Of a DNA stretch of 64,000 bases, positions 9,226 to 18,759 are shown piece by piece. Numbering within the stretch: the first letter of the stretch is position 1; the number at the start of each line of letters is the position of its first letter. Made by a program: the position numbers and the translations under genes. The DNA is taken from NCBI GenBank assembly GCA_964344305.1, contig CAYFMT010000001.1:1-64000 (forward strand), read 5' to 3'. The notes beneath the pieces are model-generated. The model made no database searches, was not told the origin of the DNA, and saw only the letters and a list, made by a program, of their open reading frames with translations. The DNA comes from JABMOV01 sp964344305 (GTDB taxonomy: Bacteria > Fidelibacterota > Marinisomatia > Marinisomatales > JABMOV01).

Positions 9226-10620
9226 TTATATCAGTGCAAAATCCGCTGAAAAATGCCGGAGGAATTTCGGTTGTTTTGTAATGCGATAACCTTTCAATGA
9301 TTCTCGCCCGTTGTACACATCCCTGCACACCTCAATAACATAATCAATATGGCTCTGCGTGTGGGTTCTTCTTGGTAATGCCAGTCTAACCAGTTCCATA
9401 TTTCCCGGTGTTTCAACTCCCGTTTCTTCGTCCACCTTTCCAAACATGACTGACCCAATCTCCACAGTGCGAATTCCTCCTTCAAGATAAAGAGCAGCTG
9501 ACAGGCTCTGACCCGGGTACTGAAGAGGCGATATATGGGGTAGCAATGCTTTCGCATCTATATAAACTGCATGCCCTCCTGGTGGCTGAACAATGGGATA
9601 GCCAATATCAGACAGATGTTCACCAAGATATCGTGCTTCTGCAAGACGGTACTCCAGGTAATCCTCTTCCACAACCTCCTTTAGCCCAACCGCAATGGCA
9701 TCCAGGTCGCGGCCTGCGAGACCCCCGTAGGTTGGAAATCCTTCCGTAAGGATTAGTAAATCTTTCTCCCGCTGTGCCAGAACATCGCTGTTAGTGCAGA
9801 GAAACCCGCCAATGTTCACCATACCGTCCTTTTTCGCGCTCATGGTACATCCATCAGCATAGCCCATCATCTCCCTTACAATGTCCTTCACTGGTGTGTT
9901 TTCATACCCTGGTTCACGAAGTTTTATGAAGTAGGCATTCTCTGCAAATCTTGCGGCATCGAAATAGAGCGGTATTCCGTATTTGTCCAATACTGCTTTT
10001 ACCTGTTTCACGTTTTCCATGGATACGGGTTGGCCGCCTCCTGAGTTGTTGGTTATGGTGAGCATGCACAGTGGAATTTTTTCCACTCCAACGGACTGAA
10101 TGGACTCTTCAAGTTTTTCCACATCCATATTGCCCTTGAATGGGTGAGTTGATTGAGGATCCAATCCTTCGGGAATCACCATATCCCTGGCTTCCGCTTT
10201 TTGAAATTCAACATTGGCCCGTGTGGTATCAAAATGGGTGTTGTTGGGCACAACATCACCTGGCTTACACATGACAGAGAACAGGATACGTTCAGCGGCC
10301 CGTCCCTGGTGAGCCGGTATGACATTCTTGAATCCCATGAGATCCTGAACGGCTGCCTCAAAGCGCTGAAAACTCTGGCTACCGGCATAAGATTCATCTC
10401 CTCGCATAATGGCCGCCCATTGTTCTGAGCTCATGGCGCCGGTTCCGCTGTCTGTTAACAGATCAATGATCACATCCTGGGATTGAATCTTGAAGAGATT
10501 GTGGTGAGCCCTGTCAAGGATCGATTCTCGTTCTTCTCTGGTTGTGAGGCGCAAGGGTTCCACCGATTTAATGATGAACGGTTCAATGACTGTGCGGAAC
10601 TTTTTTTGCTGGTCTTTCAT
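9226..10620 (-). CDS. tnaA: Tryptophanase (beta-eliminating lyase)
   Basis: 464 residues, full length. PLP enzyme that splits tryptophan to indole, pyruvate and ammonia. The PLP lysine lies in MSAKKDGMVNIGGF. Three specificity positions separate it from tyrosine phenol-lyase: Asp in THFDTTR (Thr in TPL), Ile in VEIGS (Arg in TPL) and His in LRHFSA near the C-terminus (Phe in TPL). All three match tryptophanase. This assignment relies on my recollection of E. coli TnaA and Citrobacter TPL sequences. The gene follows the GNAT gene by 19 bases and is probably its operon partner. No TnaC-like leader peptide is visible. Confidence 0.9.
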   Translation of the reverse strand: MKDQQKKFRTVIEPFIIKSVEPLRLTTREERESILDRAHHNLFKIQSQDVIIDLLTDSGTGAMSSEQWAAIMRGDESYAGSQSFQRFEAAVQDLMGFKNVIPAHQGRAAERILFSVMCKPGDVVPNNTHFDTTRANVEFQKAEARDMVIPEGLDPQSTHPFKGNMDVEKLEESIQSVGVEKIPLCMLTITNNSGGGQPVSMENVKQVKAVLDKYGIPLYFDAARFAENAYFIKLREPGYENTPVKDIVREMMGYADGCTMSAKKDGMVNIGGFLCTNSDVLAQREKDLLILTEGFPTYGGLAGRDLDAIAVGLKEVVEEDYLEYRLAEARYLGEHLSDIGYPIVQPPGGHAVYIDAKALLPHISPLQYPGQSLSAALYLEGGIRTVEIGSVMFGKVDEETGVETPGNMELVRLALPRRTHTQSHIDYVIEVCRDVYNGRESLKGYRITKQPKFLRHFSADFALI

Positions 10621-10639
10621 GGTGTCCCTGACTAATGTG

Positions 10640-11224
10640 TTAGGTGAGTAGTTTTCTGACGGTAATCATGTCGTCTTCTTTTTTATGGATTTGAAATCCT
10701 TCTGATAAATATAATTCCAATGGGCCCCAATGGTTTGCAGCATCGCCTGACATCTCTTCAAGGGGATATCCCTCTGCAAATAAAAGTCCCATATTGTAAA
10801 AATCCCTGCAGGCACGATTCAGCAGGGCACGGGCAACCCCTTTTCGTCGATAATCCCTGGCAATTATGAAACAGGCGATTGATCCAATTTTGTCTTCGTC
10901 AGGCTCCGGGTAATCCGGTGTGATGGTCGCGTTAGCGCGGAGCCCGGCATTGCACCACCCGATGGGTGTAGAATCCATATATGCAAGATATCCTGTTAGT
11001 TTTCCCTGTTGGATACACTGGATTGAATCTCGCCGGTTTTCCTCGCCAGTCCGCTCTTTCCATGAACAGGTTTCATGGGGTGCGTGGGGAAAATAGCAAT
11101 AGCAGGATGCCCAGTCAGGATTATCAACAAAAGCAACCTTCTCAAAGAAATGAATATAGTCGGATATACGGTCCGGTGTCAGGGGCTCGATCCGGGGGTG
11201 AACAGATTGGTTTTTCGGTATCAT
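10640..11224 (-). CDS. GNAT family N-acetyltransferase
   Basis: 194 residues. The acetyl-CoA binding motif A is clear in RDYRRKGVARALLNRA (RxxGxA) around residues 120-140, preceded by the expected beta strand IACFIIA. The N-terminal WASCYCYFPH region is typical of one branch of uncharacterised GNAT enzymes. The acceptor cannot be read from the sequence. It is the first gene of a probable two-gene unit with tnaA; this might mean acetylation of an amino acid or amine, but that is guesswork. Confidence 0.85.
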   Translation of the reverse strand: MIPKNQSVHPRIEPLTPDRISDYIHFFEKVAFVDNPDWASCYCYFPHAPHETCSWKERTGEENRRDSIQCIQQGKLTGYLAYMDSTPIGWCNAGLRANATITPDYPEPDEDKIGSIACFIIARDYRRKGVARALLNRACRDFYNMGLLFAEGYPLEEMSGDAANHWGPLELYLSEGFQIHKKEDDMITVRKLLT

Positions 11225-11278
11225 GCTGGACCCTGTAACATGGACAAAATTTAGACAGGGTTTTCATTTGTGTGTTTC

Positions 11279-11312
11279 AAAAAAAGTCCCGACACATTGT
11301 ATCGGGACTTTT
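11279..11312 (-). terminator. Rho-independent terminator
   Basis: Arms AAAAGTCCCGA (11282-11292) and TCGGGACTTTT (11302-11312) with a 9-base loop; on the minus strand the stem is followed by seven T. It lies 22 bases after the stop of the 1565-residue secreted protein gene. Confidence 0.85.
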
Positions 11313-11333
11313 GGAGGCGGCTGTGAATTGGCG

Positions 11334-14300
11334 TTATTTCAGAAACATTATTTTTTGCCTGGCAGTATACATTATTTCATCTTTGCTATCCCTGGCATGC
11401 ATTTGTATAAAATAAACACCGCTTGCTACACGAGATCCGTGCTGGGTTGTACCATTCCATTGAACACTATTCAATCCTGCTGCCATCTGGCTTCCTTTCA
11501 TAAGTGTCATTATTTCTCTCCCAAGAATATCAAGCACTGTTATTGTAACGCGACTTTCCTTAGGCAGATCAAACTGAATGGTCGTGACGGGATTGAATGG
11601 ATTCGGGAAAGCTGGGTATAGTGCATACTGATTGGGAAGATTATCCTCTTTTGTTGCTTTTCCTTTTGAAAATAACTGCCTGTACAGCATGGCAGAATTT
11701 GTATTGGAAAACTCAGTCATTAACCTTTTCTCTGATGACTGCACCTTTGATCTGGCTTCTGCCATCTCTGGAGATTCTCTCAACAATATTGAGCCATCAG
11801 AGTCTTCAATGAGCATCGCCATTTCAAAAAGGTAGTATTCTTCCAAATTTGATCCTGCTGCATTTTCAATCAGATCCTCTGCCAGGGCTACTGCTTCCAT
11901 ATCCAGCTCCTGTTTTTTGTATTCCCAAATAAGGAAGTTTCTTGCAATATCCTTTTGGTCTTCTTCGGTGAACTCCTGAATTACTTCACCAAGCGTTATC
12001 ATCCATGGATCCTTTAAGTCCAGCGTGGAATAGCATCTATCCAGTCCATTCAGTGCAATCTGCAAAAAATATTTATCCGGTCTTTCATCCAGAAACATTT
12101 GATAGGATTCAATGGCTTCTTGATAGTTTCCCATTTCCTCTTGCCTTAGACCGTTTACAAGGTTCTCAGATCGATTGTTATAGGGGTTTGGATCTATCCC
12201 GTTAATCCAAAGGCTTGGTGCAGTGGGTTCGGTGCTAATGTTCCCGTAAATGGATTCTCCACCGGGCCCATTTATATCATCGAGGTCTTCATGCCAGTAG
12301 TTCACCTGGGCATACATGACATCCTGAAGTGGTCCATCTGCTGTATTTCGATAAATATCATACAGGGCATTTCCATGGATGTGGTTAAAGCCCCCATAGA
12401 TCTGCCCAGCCTGGACATGGTAAGTGCCCATTTCTGGAGTACCGGAAAAGGTCGTGTACATACCATTTCCATTATTATTAGAAATTCGGTTGTTTACAAA
12501 ATAGCCTGATTCATCTTCATCCACATTCATTGTCAATCTTGGGGAAGAGGCAAATGATAGAATCCCGGAATCATGGATACTGCTGTTTTGTCCATTGTCA
12601 TAAATGTGATTACCAATTAATGCAGCATTTGAGCCATCAAACAATCCTACACCTATAAACTCATTTGAATATATGCGGTTATCTGAAATGAGGGGATCTG
12701 AATACCACCCTAAAACCCCAACTGTGTTATTATATATCTCATTGTTGTCAATCCAAAAGCTTGAATTGTCTGTTCCTGAGAATTTTATTCCAATTCCATT
12801 TTCAAATATTCTACTATGTCTAATGGTGCCGTTACTGCCTGCAGCCAGGTAAATAGCGGGACCACTTGTTACACCGGAAATGTTACCGTTTAACCAGTTA
12901 AGTTGACCCCCATCCACAACAACGCCTTTCCAGGACACATTGGGGGTTGTTGTTGTAAAATTCAGTTCATTCTCTTCTGATCCATTTACATTTAAGGTTC
13001 CCCTTACAGTAAGCCTGGCATCCTCATCTGCATAAATTTGGGTACCCTCATCTATGGTAACTGATACACTCTCCGGTACCAGAACGTTGCCGGAAATCAG
13101 GGCACTTCCATTCAATGTAAGGCTCTCCTCAATAATACCTGTTGTTTTGTGATAGTATAGAGCGCCAATATCTATTTTTGTGCCATCTGGATCCCTGTCG
13201 TCGGGATCGGTTTCCCAATCAAATCCATCTCCATCGAGATCGGGAGCTCCTGCATCGATTAACGGGCTCGTCGCGGATGGAGAATAATTGCCCTGTTCAA
13301 CATTCACCATGCTGTTATTGCCAATGTCAATGTTGGAATCGTTGAGATTGATCTCGGTGGGAAAATTGTCAAAACCGCAGTAATCAATAAAGAAATAGTC
13401 TGGTGTGCCGCCGTCGGGAGGCGGTGCATTGCCTATCTCTGGAATCTCAATTGGTGTTGCACATCCTACAAAAGCAGTATTCATTATATGCAACCTCTCT
13501 GTGTCGACAGTCTGTCCGAGAATACCGGTTTCACAAGCAGCTATTGTTGCGTTTGTTATCCTCACATCAGCCAGTATTCGAAATATATCAATCCCTGTAA
13601 TCGCCCCTTCTAGAACAAAGTAGCTTGCATCTAAAGAGGCATCATACACTCTGATTCCATCGAACTGATCACTGCCCGTCTCGCCAGCAGAATGGAACCT
13701 TACGGGTTGATCGGCTGTCCCATTAATTTTTAATTCTCCATCCCAAACCAGGATTTGTGTTCCAGAACCAAATGTGTAGTCAGCGCCGGCCGGTATGGAC
13801 AGGGATTCATATATTGGTATTGTCTGATCGACCATTTCATTAATTGGGTCTGTCTGGTAGATGGCAGTAATGGTAGCACCTTCCTGATGGAAAACAACAT
13901 CTGTTGTTCGTTGAGCTGTTGGTTCATCCATTCCATTGCCAAAGTCCACTCCTGAGCCTTCCCATCGGTCAAAAGTAAAAATGCCTTCTGTTGTAGCATG
14001 GTATTCAGGTGCCTTTAGTTTGTAGATGGGATGATTGGGCTGGAATTGGTCGTTTTCAAATAGAAACACCTCTATATTTTCATCGGAATCCATATAATCT
14101 GATATAGGTAGAAACCCATTTGATCGCACCCAATTCTCTGGGTTTGGATCGTTTGCGTTTATAACAAACCATGGGTCTCTTAATTTGATATTTATATCAT
14201 ATTCATTCTGAACTTGGATTCGTAGAGACTGCTTAAAGTTAGCAATCTGGTGCGCTATCCCATGTTCTACATAAACAGTATTTCTTAATTGATAGTTATT

Positions 14301-16031
14301 GATATTCCATTTGTGATGTTGGGCTTGAATCCCTGGTAACTTATAATGATCAGTCATTATTGTTTGGGTCGAATGGTTGGGCAGGGACAACGTTGTGCCG
14401 CTTGGAACGCCAGATACCAGCCCTAGAATAGACAGGGTGGTCCCCTCTAAATTGTTCCCCTCAAACTCATTGCTGAGTTGGACATCTACAACTCCTTCTT
14501 CAAGGATTTCGAACAGTTCATCAATGGAATGTTGAGTGATATCAGAATGATAGAATGAAGAATTCTGATGTACAATATGATCAAACTTTGTTGATCCTAA
14601 TTCCAGAATATTTCCAATTTCATCAAATACTTCATCTGAAAGGTCAAGGGCTGAAAATGTTGGAATGAAAACAGGATCATAATTGATATCGATAGAGGTT
14701 GTGGCCCAGGTAACGGGGATAAACAGAATATTCTGTGAGTGTTCAATATAGTAGTGAAACTCCAGTGAGTTTAGGGAGCCGGGCTGAATATCCTCTGGTT
14801 CCGAGGATATTGTGCTTTCATAGTCTAGTCCCAACAAATCTCCTGAAATAGAAAAGAGTGGTTCTTCAAGTTGAGCCTGAGGATAGGATAGCGTCAAACC
14901 TCCGTTGCTAATGGCAACATTGTAGCAATTATCAGGGTATCCATCACCATTTAATCCATCCAATTCACTATAGAATGCATTGAACATGGCGCCATGACCG
15001 TTCCCCTCAATAGTGTCAAATGCATTTTTCCTTAATAATTGTTTCGCTGCCGTACTGTTCAACACCGATTTCAATCCATCTATAACATCGTGCTGACCCT
15101 CCGGGGCCAACTCGATGGCCTGCTGAAAACTAAAATTGACATGTGCTCCCTGCTGTGGTGAGTCGTAGGAAATAAAGGTTCCCACATGGTGATCAATCCC
15201 GTTTTCCTCCATATCCGCTAGAGCATACCGCGTAACGACGCCACCCATGGAAAGCCCTACAACCGCTAAATTGTATTCAGGACAGAGATTGTGGATGGTG
15301 GATATGGCAGATGATACCACATCAGCGTTTGTGCGCATATCTGCTCCACCTTCCCCAAAATTGAGAAAAAACACTTCATAGTTATTGGGGAATAGATAAT
15401 CGTTAATAAGATCAAGGGATAATCCAATGTACCCAGCTGGTTGGTTATCATTCATCGGATCAAATCCTTCTATTAACAGTATTGGTTTCTTCTGGGTTGG
15501 ATTCTCGTCTTTAAGCTGAAGGATATAATCTCCACCGGGTGAATGTGAGTATTTTCGAGGCGTGCGATACACGTTTATATCTGTGTATTTTATAAGTGTA
15601 AAGACTCCAAAACCTGCCTGGAAATATTCTCCTTCAAATTTTATCCGCTTCGTTTGGAAGTAGCCATTTGACGGCTCTTCGTAATCAAATGATATTTCCT
15701 TTGTCATGCTATTGGTCCAGTTTTGCTCCCATACACCATCATTGTTCATATCGATTCGGTATTGTGAACATTGAATTGATGCACCATCCAGCATGATATC
15801 CATATCAAACATGTTTCTATCAATGATCAGTTTAAAATCCTGACAGAAGTCGGAGGGATTCGATACAACAATCGTCACATCGTTTGTAGTAGCAGCTCCC
15901 CAATCAGCAAGAATGAGATAATGCTCACTGGTGATACCGCTCATTGGATCGTTATCGTATGTAAAAGATATATCCTGTGAGATTAACACAGATATTATTG
16001 CACAGATTATTATCGATATTTTATAGGTCAT
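11334..16031 (-). CDS. Large secreted esterase-like/beta-helix protein with T9SS sorting domain
   Basis: 1565 residues from the ATG at 16031, chosen because AAGGAG lies 7 bases upstream and a signal peptide (MTYKISIIICAIISVLIS) follows; the frame is open further upstream. About residues 180-400 form an alpha/beta-hydrolase (PGAP1/lipase-like) domain, with nucleophile Ser261 in GLSMGGVVTRYAL and an early strand ILLIEGFDP. Residues roughly 700-1230 are right-handed beta-helix repeats (NNEIYNNTVGV, DNRIYSNEFIG, GNHIYDNG). A helical TPR-like stretch follows (around 1285-1400), and the last 97 residues are a Por-type C-terminal sorting domain (NPFNPVTTI ... QKIMFLK). It is probably exported by T9SS and attached to, or released from, the outer surface to act on esters or lipids. 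Substrate unknown. Confidence 0.85.
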   Translation of the reverse strand: MTYKISIIICAIISVLISQDISFTYDNDPMSGITSEHYLILADWGAATTNDVTIVVSNPSDFCQDFKLIIDRNMFDMDIMLDGASIQCSQYRIDMNNDGVWEQNWTNSMTKEISFDYEEPSNGYFQTKRIKFEGEYFQAGFGVFTLIKYTDINVYRTPRKYSHSPGGDYILQLKDENPTQKKPILLIEGFDPMNDNQPAGYIGLSLDLINDYLFPNNYEVFFLNFGEGGADMRTNADVVSSAISTIHNLCPEYNLAVVGLSMGGVVTRYALADMEENGIDHHVGTFISYDSPQQGAHVNFSFQQAIELAPEGQHDVIDGLKSVLNSTAAKQLLRKNAFDTIEGNGHGAMFNAFYSELDGLNGDGYPDNCYNVAISNGGLTLSYPQAQLEEPLFSISGDLLGLDYESTISSEPEDIQPGSLNSLEFHYYIEHSQNILFIPVTWATTSIDINYDPVFIPTFSALDLSDEVFDEIGNILELGSTKFDHIVHQNSSFYHSDITQHSIDELFEILEEGVVDVQLSNEFEGNNLEGTTLSILGLVSGVPSGTTLSLPNHSTQTIMTDHYKLPGIQAQHHKWNINNYQLRNTVYVEHGIAHQIANFKQSLRIQVQNEYDINIKLRDPWFVINANDPNPENWVRSNGFLPISDYMDSDENIEVFLFENDQFQPNHPIYKLKAPEYHATTEGIFTFDRWEGSGVDFGNGMDEPTAQRTTDVVFHQEGATITAIYQTDPINEMVDQTIPIYESLSIPAGADYTFGSGTQILVWDGELKINGTADQPVRFHSAGETGSDQFDGIRVYDASLDASYFVLEGAITGIDIFRILADVRITNATIAACETGILGQTVDTERLHIMNTAFVGCATPIEIPEIGNAPPPDGGTPDYFFIDYCGFDNFPTEINLNDSNIDIGNNSMVNVEQGNYSPSATSPLIDAGAPDLDGDGFDWETDPDDRDPDGTKIDIGALYYHKTTGIIEESLTLNGSALISGNVLVPESVSVTIDEGTQIYADEDARLTVRGTLNVNGSEENELNFTTTTPNVSWKGVVVDGGQLNWLNGNISGVTSGPAIYLAAGSNGTIRHSRIFENGIGIKFSGTDNSSFWIDNNEIYNNTVGVLGWYSDPLISDNRIYSNEFIGVGLFDGSNAALIGNHIYDNGQNSSIHDSGILSFASSPRLTMNVDEDESGYFVNNRISNNNGNGMYTTFSGTPEMGTYHVQAGQIYGGFNHIHGNALYDIYRNTADGPLQDVMYAQVNYWHEDLDDINGPGGESIYGNISTEPTAPSLWINGIDPNPYNNRSENLVNGLRQEEMGNYQEAIESYQMFLDERPDKYFLQIALNGLDRCYSTLDLKDPWMITLGEVIQEFTEEDQKDIARNFLIWEYKKQELDMEAVALAEDLIENAAGSNLEEYYLFEMAMLIEDSDGSILLRESPEMAEARSKVQSSEKRLMTEFSNTNSAMLYRQLFSKGKATKEDNLPNQYALYPAFPNPFNPVTTIQFDLPKESRVTITVLDILGREIMTLMKGSQMAAGLNSVQWNGTTQHGSRVASGVYFIQMHARDSKDEIMYTARQKIMFLK

Positions 16032-16119
16032 CGTTTTCTCCTTTTTTTCTGTGCTGGAGAATGACTTAAATTCCAAACAGCTAACCTCCAGCAATTATCA
16101 GCTGTCTGTGTTAGTCGTC

Positions 16120-16156
16120 GCCCCGTACATCGTTCTACTACAATGCTGTACGGGGC
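16120..16156. terminator. Hairpin between two minus-strand genes
   Basis: Arms GCCCCGTACA and TGTACGGGGC, 10 bp, with a 17-base loop. It lies between the lipoprotein gene end (16174) and the start of the 1565-residue protein gene. There is no T tract on the minus strand (four T on the plus strand), so terminator function for the lipoprotein gene is uncertain. Confidence 0.5.
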
Positions 16157-16173
16157 TTTTCAATCAAATTAAC

Positions 16174-17547
16174 TCAATTTCTAATTCCCCTAATCACTAT
16201 TGCCTGATGGGATTGATAGTCCTGACCACACATATAAATATTTTCGCCTTCAATTTCTATGTCCCGAAGAACTCTATTCCCAGTCAAGTCTTCATATTTG
16301 TGAAGTGTAAATCCATTATAGTGCCATACAGCACCTGCATCTCCTGCAAAAAATATGTCGTTTGATCCGGTCCCTCTCAGTTTGTTGATATATCCTCCCC
16401 AGGCATTTACATCTGGTATTCTTTGAAAATCATTCACCCTGCTTTCCTTTATAGAATATAATCCCCAATATGTAACTGTGTACAAAAAATCAGGGTCTTC
16501 AGTCCAGACACTGACAATTGGTCCTGATACAACATTTGGGTTAAAGTTTATATAGTCTGAATAGGGATTGTAAAACCACTCAACCCAATCTCCATCGGAA
16601 TTTTTGAGTATCACTGTTTCATTTGGTTGTTTGAGTCCACCAGTATATAAGATTTCTTGATTGGCCTCAGGATTATATATTCCCCATACATCTAATAGGT
16701 CAGCGCTTGTTGATGTATACACTTTTTGGAAGCCAGACCCGTTGTAGTGAACAATAATACCATTATCTCCAATAAAATATATTTCATTGTCAATTGTTTT
16801 CCACATGTATCGTACACCACTATCGCTTTGCGATAAGACGCCCATATTCCACAGATGATATAATGTCCATTCGCTCCCATCCCAATGAATTGGTGTTCCA
16901 GAAGTAACCCAAATATCGTTTTCATTTATATATATTATATCATAGTTGGGTGTGTGGCCCGATAATATTTTTAGAGGATTCCATTCACTCCCATCCCAAT
17001 GTGCTGCATTATATCTCGTGTAGTCCGTTTGTGCCGAACTATCATATTCATTGGTTGTAATAGACCCCACTACCCAAATATTGTTCTCATCAACCACTTC
17101 CATTCCATATAAATAACTTGGAAAAACCCCTAGCGTATCGATTTCCCAGTGGACATTGTGACTCGTGGTATCCATTGTAGTGACAACAATTTCATCGCTG
17201 GAGTCCCTTCGCGTTGCTCCGTCCATCCAATATGCTTTATAACGGTACGTGTGTAAAGGCTGCAAGCCGGGATCTTGGATTGTTGTATCCGGACGATCAG
17301 ACACAATCGTTCTGACAATGGAATCATTTCTTGAAAGAGAAAATGTCCAGTTCTCCGTACTATCGATAACACTAACATTTAGCTTTACAAAAAAGATTCC
17401 CGTATGATCATGCTGAAGTATGATGGTTGTATTCCTGTCCGGGGTCTCTATTTCATCGTCTGGACATGCAGATATCAGAAAACACATTATTAAAAAGAAA
17501 AATCCTCGAATGATATCCAGTGTTATAACTGATTGTTTATTTGCCAT
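16174..17547 (-). CDS. Predicted lipoprotein with propeller-like repeats
   Basis: 457 residues. The N-terminus has a hydrophobic stretch ending in the lipobox LISAC with Cys28, so a lipid-anchored envelope protein is likely. About residues 40-125 look like a fibronectin-III-type domain (HTYRYKAYWMDGATRRDS). The rest consists of repeats in which a NxIWVxG-type strand is followed by HWDGSEW or HYNGSGF (AAHWDGSEWNPL, PIHWDGSEWTLY, IVHYNGSGFQ, VWHYNGFTLH), as in beta-propeller proteins of FCB bacteria. The downstream neighbour is the giant secreted hydrolase; co-transcription is doubtful because a hairpin separates them. Function unknown. Confidence 0.75.
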   Translation of the reverse strand: MANKQSVITLDIIRGFFFLIMCFLISACPDDEIETPDRNTTIILQHDHTGIFFVKLNVSVIDSTENWTFSLSRNDSIVRTIVSDRPDTTIQDPGLQPLHTYRYKAYWMDGATRRDSSDEIVVTTMDTTSHNVHWEIDTLGVFPSYLYGMEVVDENNIWVVGSITTNEYDSSAQTDYTRYNAAHWDGSEWNPLKILSGHTPNYDIIYINENDIWVTSGTPIHWDGSEWTLYHLWNMGVLSQSDSGVRYMWKTIDNEIYFIGDNGIIVHYNGSGFQKVYTSTSADLLDVWGIYNPEANQEILYTGGLKQPNETVILKNSDGDWVEWFYNPYSDYINFNPNVVSGPIVSVWTEDPDFLYTVTYWGLYSIKESRVNDFQRIPDVNAWGGYINKLRGTGSNDIFFAGDAGAVWHYNGFTLHKYEDLTGNRVLRDIEIEGENIYMCGQDYQSHQAIVIRGIRN

Positions 17548-17757
17548 TTATATCAACCAGTCTCTCATGGATGGCTTTGGTTTTTTCCAAAAATAATTCC
17601 TGTTCAATATAATCCATTCAATTATTATAACTCAAATTTATCAATCGGATTTTAATCAAGAAAAAAATAAATGGAAATCAAAATGTGCCTACCTAATGGA
17701 TAATCTTTGAACTCTTATGGGGGGGGCTTTTCCTTCGTCTCAATCTTGTCTTAAACA

Positions 17758-17789
17758 AAAAACCCCAACACATTCATGCCGGGGTTTTT
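17758..17789. terminator. Terminator closing the motor-like operon
   Basis: Arms AAAAACCCC and GGGGTTTTT with a 14-base loop; A and T tracts on both sides allow termination in both directions. It lies 23 bases beyond the stop of the FliG-like gene. Confidence 0.75.
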
Positions 17790-17812
17790 CATTTTTTCAG
17801 ATGTCTTCTGGT

Positions 17813-18748
17813 TTATTCAACCATGTCACCGCCTTCGATGAAATCTGCCAGTTTGAAGGCACCGTCTTTTTCCATCTGTCTGGCCATTTTCACAATGTCC
17901 TTTCGAGCATTGTCAACCTCGCGTTTTGCTATGGTTCCTTCCACGGGTTCATACATGGCCTGCTTTTTCTGGGGCAGGTTTTCCAGCACACGCTGCTCCA
18001 CCTGTTCATCCATGCCTTTCATGGCCATGGCCACTGTATCAAGCTCCACGGAATTCATGATGTCCCGAAGAAGGTTGTCGGGGAATAATTCGAAAATGTT
18101 TTCGTATGTCAGGTGGTATTTCTGAATTTCTTTTCCCAGTTCAGGGCTTTCTCGGTTGATAGCCTCCAGGTACTTTTCTTCATCGGCCGGGGACATCTCT
18201 CCAAGAATTTCCGCAATATCCTTTCCTCCTCCTCGGGAGAAATCCACGGTGCGCGGCAGGAAATGGGATTTTTCCTTCAGGTCCGTAGCCACATTTACCA
18301 CGGCTTCCAGCGGTACATTTTTCAGGTTTCCCATTTCAATAAGCACACGGCCCTTGTCTTCCGGCTGCATGCGATCCATGACCTTCATCCTGCGCTCTGC
18401 TGGAACCTGGGCCATGATGACGGCCACCACCCGGGGTTCTTCAGCTGCCAGCAGGGCTACCAGTTGTTCGTCAGTGAGTTTTTCAAGAAACTCAAAGGGA
18501 CGTTTTGGCTCATCCTTGTCATCAGCTGCCTGGAATTTTTCGCTCACGAAGCTGAAATAGAATTCTTCAACCACACGTTTTTTAACGGAAAATGACACGC
18601 TTTCCATGTCCCTCATGGAAGCACGGATTTTCCTTATTTCCGTTTTTGTCAGTCCCGTGACAAGGGTAAGGGCCAGGCTTTCACCTAAAACGGAAAACAG
18701 GATGGCAACCTTTTGCAATCCGGATAAACGGGTATAATCAGTGATCAT
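17813..18748 (-). CDS. fliG: FliG-like motor switch protein
   Basis: 311 residues (classical FliG about 330). All three FliG domains can be followed: N domain from LSGLQKVAILFSVLGE, middle domain PFEFLEKLTDEQLVALLAAEEPRVVAVIM with an EEPR version of the EHPQ motif, and C domain from GGGKDIAEILGEMSP to the end. In flagella FliG sits on the cytoplasmic face of FliF and meets the MotA stator. By hand alignment the torque helix keeps Lys244 and has Lys261 for Arg281 of E. coli, but the Asp288-Asp289 pair is replaced by Pro-Val, with Glu267 and Glu270 flanking. The gene follows the FliF-like gene by 11 bases with GGGAG as ribosome site. No FliM, FliN or other flagellar gene is in the window. Confidence 0.88.
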   Translation of the reverse strand: MITDYTRLSGLQKVAILFSVLGESLALTLVTGLTKTEIRKIRASMRDMESVSFSVKKRVVEEFYFSFVSEKFQAADDKDEPKRPFEFLEKLTDEQLVALLAAEEPRVVAVIMAQVPAERRMKVMDRMQPEDKGRVLIEMGNLKNVPLEAVVNVATDLKEKSHFLPRTVDFSRGGGKDIAEILGEMSPADEEKYLEAINRESPELGKEIQKYHLTYENIFELFPDNLLRDIMNSVELDTVAMAMKGMDEQVEQRVLENLPQKKQAMYEPVEGTIAKREVDNARKDIVKMARQMEKDGAFKLADFIEGGDMVE

Positions 18749-18759
18749 CTTTTAACTCC

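Noticed and set aside
9226..10620. Tyrosine phenol-lyase instead of tryptophanase
   Set aside because: The Thr, Arg and Phe that I recall as specific to TPL are Asp, Ile and His here, as in tryptophanase.
17719..17726. Run of eight G as a phase-variation tract
   Set aside because: It lies in non-coding DNA beyond the operon terminator and is not inside or just before any gene.
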